Assembly: GCF_050436995.1 (NCBI RefSeq)
Contig: NC_134764.1
Span: 2,170,001 to 2,234,000, forward strand
Origin: Anticarsia gemmatalis
Lineage: Eukaryota > Arthropoda > Insecta > Lepidoptera > Erebidae
Length of the DNA stretch: 64,000 nucleotides
Direction of reading: 5' to 3'
Position numbers and translations under genes: made by a program
The notes under the pieces: model-generated
The model's database searches: none
What the model saw: only the letters and a program-made list of their open reading frames with translations
Told to the model about the DNA's origin: nothing
In this document: piece by piece, positions 59,602-64,000 of the stretch
Position numbering within the stretch: position 1 is the stretch's first letter
Layout of the letters: every line of letters begins with the position of its first letter

Positions 59602-62600
59602 TTTATGTATGGTCACGCTCTGAAGATTTGTGTGGACAAATATTGAGAATATTGTTGTTTTTAAAATGTATTATAATGTATTTTCAAAGGTATGATCAAA
59701 ATCATAATATATCTGGCAAGGAATCAGCATAAAAATGAAGTAAAATACGTTTGTAAGGACGGTGCCAGATGGCATCCTTGGTATCTGCTTATTTCCATAG
59801 GAAAAAGGCGTGATTTCACATAATTTATTATGTACTTATGTACAATATAATGAAAATCTACATTGAATTTAAGGTGTGAGAGAGTAAACACAATAATACT
59901 TGCTGCAAACAAAGGCCTATCAATCGTTCTGCTAAACCTCCTATCAGATCATGTGCGCCTATTTGTAAAGCATCTTACGGAATCTATACTCTTCTTCCAT
60001 ATAATACGAAATACTGGTAAATAAACAAGATAAAAGGTGAGATAAGGCTGGTTTTTTCCTCGGCGAGTCGTAAGCGAGTGTGATGTCCCTGAATATGTAT
60101 GAGCACGAACATAATTTACTTGTTCTTATGTGCGGCCCCGAAGACGGATGTCAAGATGTATGTCCTTATAGTTTCTGTAATATGCAATATTTTGTATACG
60201 ATATCATATTTTTCAAACTTCGTATATCAAATGAAAACATCCATATAATTCCCGTACACTTTACAATAGTGAATTTACTAATCTAAAAAAAATAACTAAA
60301 AAAATATTCAAGAAATTATGCCTATTATATATGTATATTCCTGATTGAATTGTGATATTTATTTTTACCAACCAATGTACAATGAATGTTTGCGTGAAAT
60401 GATACTCCTCCGGAAATACACAAAAAACATTTTTACCAATAAAACAAATAATATCAGAACAGAAACAAACAATAAATATTGGTTTATCTTAAATTATAGA
60501 GTTTCGCTACATCGGATCATCATTTCGTGATTTAGTAGCGGTACTGGGTGTAAAAACCATCTCATTTTTCCCCTGAGAGTACCAGGGCACAATATTATTT
60601 AGGAGATGGCAAAAGTCCACCTGCGTTTTTCAGATCATCAATTTGTTCCCCAATCGTGATTATGGGGTAGCTTCCCTCGAGGGAGGTCCGGCAGTAAACG
60701 CAACCGAATTGTTAATGAATAAATTTTGTTTTTTGGCTTGGCACTCTTTGTTATTGATGTGCAATTTATGGCTACAGCTACAGAATTGCTTTAAAAGTAA
60801 ATCGTATTTTAAATTTATATTTAGGTTTATATTTTTTATTTATACATACTTTTTCCTTTGATATTTTGCACCTTTACAAATTGCATGGTGGAACTAAGTT
60901 ACTATACAAATTTAATACATAGTCTTTAAAATAGGTACATTTATAGTAACATTTATCTTTCTAAATCGTCGTTTTCAAGACCACAGAACTCGATGATATT
61001 TGTACGTAACAGAGACAATTTATCTACTCTATGGCGCGCAACGATCCGTGTTTGATCTGACGCGTGATTGATGGAGCTCTTGAGGTGTGCTGCTGCCCTG
61101 GTACTTGCAAGTGATGAAGAATGGATTTCGTTCATCTTTCTCTCTCTTTACCGTCCATATTTTGAGAATATTTATTTGAGCTTCAATGTTGAGGTTTTGA
61201 TTTAGTAGATTCATATTTTATTACTTGAAACGATGAATTTTTATATTAAAATATAATATTTCAGTGTTTTTACTTTGCAAGGTAAAATTGTTTTGTTGAA
61301 TGGGTTCTATGAATTATGTTTAAAAAATGGTTTCTTTTATAAAATGTATGAAATTGTATAAAATAAAATTGTAAGCCCCTTGCCCGAGGGTCTAGCGACA
61401 CCATTTTCCTTTGTTTCGCATCGCAGTGCAGTATTATTACGGCCTGCAATATTCCTATGTTGCAGTGTCCTGACTACTGTTTCTCGTGAAATGTTAATTT
61501 ACCATGATAAAAAGTCTGTTACCATGGAATTTTTTGATCAAATAGTGTTACAGTAATTTCCGTAACTTTATTCTTATTATTTTTTCAAGGAACTACAAAA
61601 AAAGTTGAAAAGTACGTACATGCTTAATATCACGCCTTTTCCCCCGCATATATAGGCGGAAACCAAAAACTAGTGAAAAAGAAAAGATTCCTAAAAATAA
61701 CTAATGGATCTGTAATGCAAGCATTCAGTGTAGGGTGACATTTTGTAATTTCCGTAAGCACTCATGGGAAAAGGATATTCTGAGGCACGTAAAATACCTG
61801 GTAATATGTCATATTACCACAGAATTATTATAACAAGGACACAAAAACACATCGATAAGATCTCAAAACATATTTTAACAAAAAAATCTTCGTTTAAACC
61901 TTGGCTAGTGGATACAGTCCTTCGAGCACATAGTCCAACGTAACGTGAAAAATAAATAGCGTTAATCAGCGCGGCGTCCGACAGACTTCCTAATTTTTTC
62001 TCATACATACGAACTTTTGTGCCTGGAACTTTTTGCTGAGGAAATGGGCCGTTTAATTTTTTACGAGCAAACTAAGGTGATTGTGCTAGTTTAAGGCGTG
62101 GGAGTTTGGATTTAAGATGTCCCAACGATCTAAAATAAATGAATTATTTTATGTACAAATATCGAATAGAATTGAATTTTACAATGCTACTTATCTTTTT
62201 AAAGTATTGAATCATTTAAAATTATACTTTTAACACACACAAATCCTGGAAACTGGAATCACAGAAGTATAATAGTCTTAGCCCCAGAATATGACACTAA
62301 CTTAACTAACTTATTTTAATTACCACAAAAATCACAACACACAGTCCATTGTTTTCGTGTTACGAGATGTCAAAAAAATACTTTCACCAGTATCCAAAAT
62401 AGTCCGAATATTTGTTACATCTCTAGTTTGGACACGAACGTTCAAACCCATCGATTTGTAATCATTGAATGGGTTTAGACAAAACAAAACTTGTCGCCTC
62501 TGGAATGGAAAAAACTGGCTTTCAAATCTCCCATTGTTTTTGTGTGGTGAGCTTGAAATATCCAAATAGACTAAAATGTATCATGGCTTCCGAATTTTTT

Positions 62601-64000
62601 GTTTTGAAAGTCTCGTGCTTTGTCACCTTCGTAGAACTTGTCTGAGAAAATCAATAAATTGTTACTACAAAATCGGTAAGCATTAAATAGTTGTTTTCCT
62701 ACAGAAGTGGGTTTTAGATTTACTCGAAAATTCGCTTAGTAGGTAAAAGACGTCCTATTAATATATTCACATTAATAACTTCATAAGAAATATAGTTATT
62801 AATTAATACATACAAAATTAATCTCATCAGAAATTATTTTGCAAACGGAACCTAAAAAAACTATATTGACTCTTGAAACTATATAAAAATGATCAAATAT
62901 TTCCGCTTTATAACACAATGTCCATCATGATAGTACAATATCATCTCATTGTCTTTAGAAAACTATTATTATCTCTGATAGTGATCACAATGTTAGTATA
63001 GAAAAGAGGTGGTATATGATGCGATTCGATTCTATTGTCCGCTGCGACAATAGATTCCTTTATTAGCCCTTTATAAGTGTCTAAAGAAACATTAGCTACA
63101 CGAATGGACTCACGCCATTGACAGTCACCTAAGAACTATTATTATTATCAAAAATCTGGTATTTGTTACGAATCTTGACATTTATATTTGGTTTATCTCA
63201 TTTACCGCGATAAAAACTAATGACAATTATAAAAAATGTCTTTTTAAGCACAGAAAAGGATTTATTAGATTTCACTACCTTTTTTATTGCCACTTGAGAC
63301 TAACTTCAGTGTAGTTAGACAACTTTGTGCGTGTCAAAAGTTAGGGGGCCGATTCCATCAAAGCAAACGTAAAGAGTATGTGACATAACATGGCGAGGCA
63401 AAGAACATTTTATCGTTTTTAAAACTGCACGAGTGGCAATTAGCGCTAGCAACTTGACGCTCGTCTGTGCGGGCCCTAAGGTTGTTTATTTCGGTTAGTC
63501 GCGCACAAGTGAACCAGGTGTGCATTTAGGTGACGAGAGCTAATTTTCCGTCTACTGCGTTAATTGAGGAGGCGTCTGCGCACCCGCCCGTGTAACACTC
63601 CCGAGCCACTCCGAACCTCTCCGAGCCACTCCGAGCTATAAACATTTACTTATATCCCTTAATTTTATGCTCGACGATTTTCTCCGTGTTCCGGAAAATC
63701 GACTGCGAGTTTTTAGACGATTATAGTGATGTTGTTTTTTTGTACAATCTATTTGCAAGCTGTCAAGCTCTGGGGAAATCAGTATTGAATATAATGGCTA
63801 GGTTTGATGTGAAATATTCATATACATATATGTTGTATTCTAATCACTAGTAATAACCTTTAGATATAATAGTTATCTTGTTCAATGTAGCTTCAACGTA
63901 ATTAATATTAATGTCTGCTTGAAATTGAGGTCAGGATCATAAATTAATACGGACTAGAACCTTTCGAAATGATGAGTAATTAGACTGGTTTAATGGAATC
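59602..64000. other. Right-hand non-coding region
   Basis: About 4.4 kb without a convincing gene. The ORFs at 60953-61214 and 61814-62008 (minus) and 60643-60861 (plus) have no motif I recognise. The GC-richer stretch 63440-63640 includes a short repeat of ctccgagccactccga (63601-63640). The rest is AT-rich unique-looking sequence. Confidence 0.45.

Noticed and set aside
60953..62008. Minus-strand ORFs possibly from a transposase
   Set aside because: No catalytic or helix-turn-helix motif could be identified and no inverted ends bound the region.
1..64000. CRISPR arrays, operons, prophage or secretion clusters
   Set aside because: The tandem repeats found have no unique spacers, and the intron-exon structure shows animal nuclear DNA.

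Overview
The window is animal nuclear DNA, almost certainly from a moth or butterfly (Lepidoptera). It is AT-rich, its genes have many small exons joined by GT-AG introns, and it is full of short non-autonomous repeats typical of lepidopterans. One is a Helitron with TC...CTAGT ends inserted between A and T; the others are tRNA-derived SINEs and many small inverted-repeat elements. No species can be named with confidence.

Seven protein-coding genes can be assembled exon by exon with consistent phases. From left to right they are: Tim22, a mitochondrial inner-membrane carrier translocase (318-1581, +); a small uncharacterised basic protein of 159 aa (2168-3732, +); a 1,220-aa unrecognised nuclear-looking protein with a CCCH-like Cys/His cluster (9843-20188, -); phosphoglycerate mutase (20727-21924, +); the C2H2 zinc-finger protein ZNF511 (22205-24051, -); a CD39-family nucleoside diphosphatase of the ENTPD5/6 type (26498-42139, +); and a secreted transcobalamin/intrinsic-factor-related protein of the Drosophila CG3556 type (47907-53492, -, with a possible upstream alternative first exon at 59529-59601).

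The 1,220-aa gene and phosphoglycerate mutase are divergent, with 538 bp between their start codons, so they may share a promoter region. Phosphoglycerate mutase and ZNF511 converge tail to tail with 280 bp between stop codons, and their poly(A) signals lie about 20 bp apart. ZNF511 and ENTPD diverge across 2.4 kb. The genes look like independent housekeeping or secretory-pathway loci; I see no sign that they form a single pathway.

The rest is intron and intergenic DNA rich in repeats. The most striking block lies in an intron of the 1,220-aa gene (14748-17845). It is a 3.1-kb inverted-repeat structure with about 450-bp outer arms that encloses two oppositely oriented copies of one transposon family flanked by TTA, one of which carries a further nested insertion. 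Other structures are a perfect 26-bp-stem hairpin, a 35-bp minisatellite, a 43-bp tandem array of small palindromes and several candidate alternative exons. I found no CRISPR array, operon, rRNA or convincing tRNA gene. From 54 kb to the end only one candidate signal-peptide exon and one doubtful small ORF stand out.
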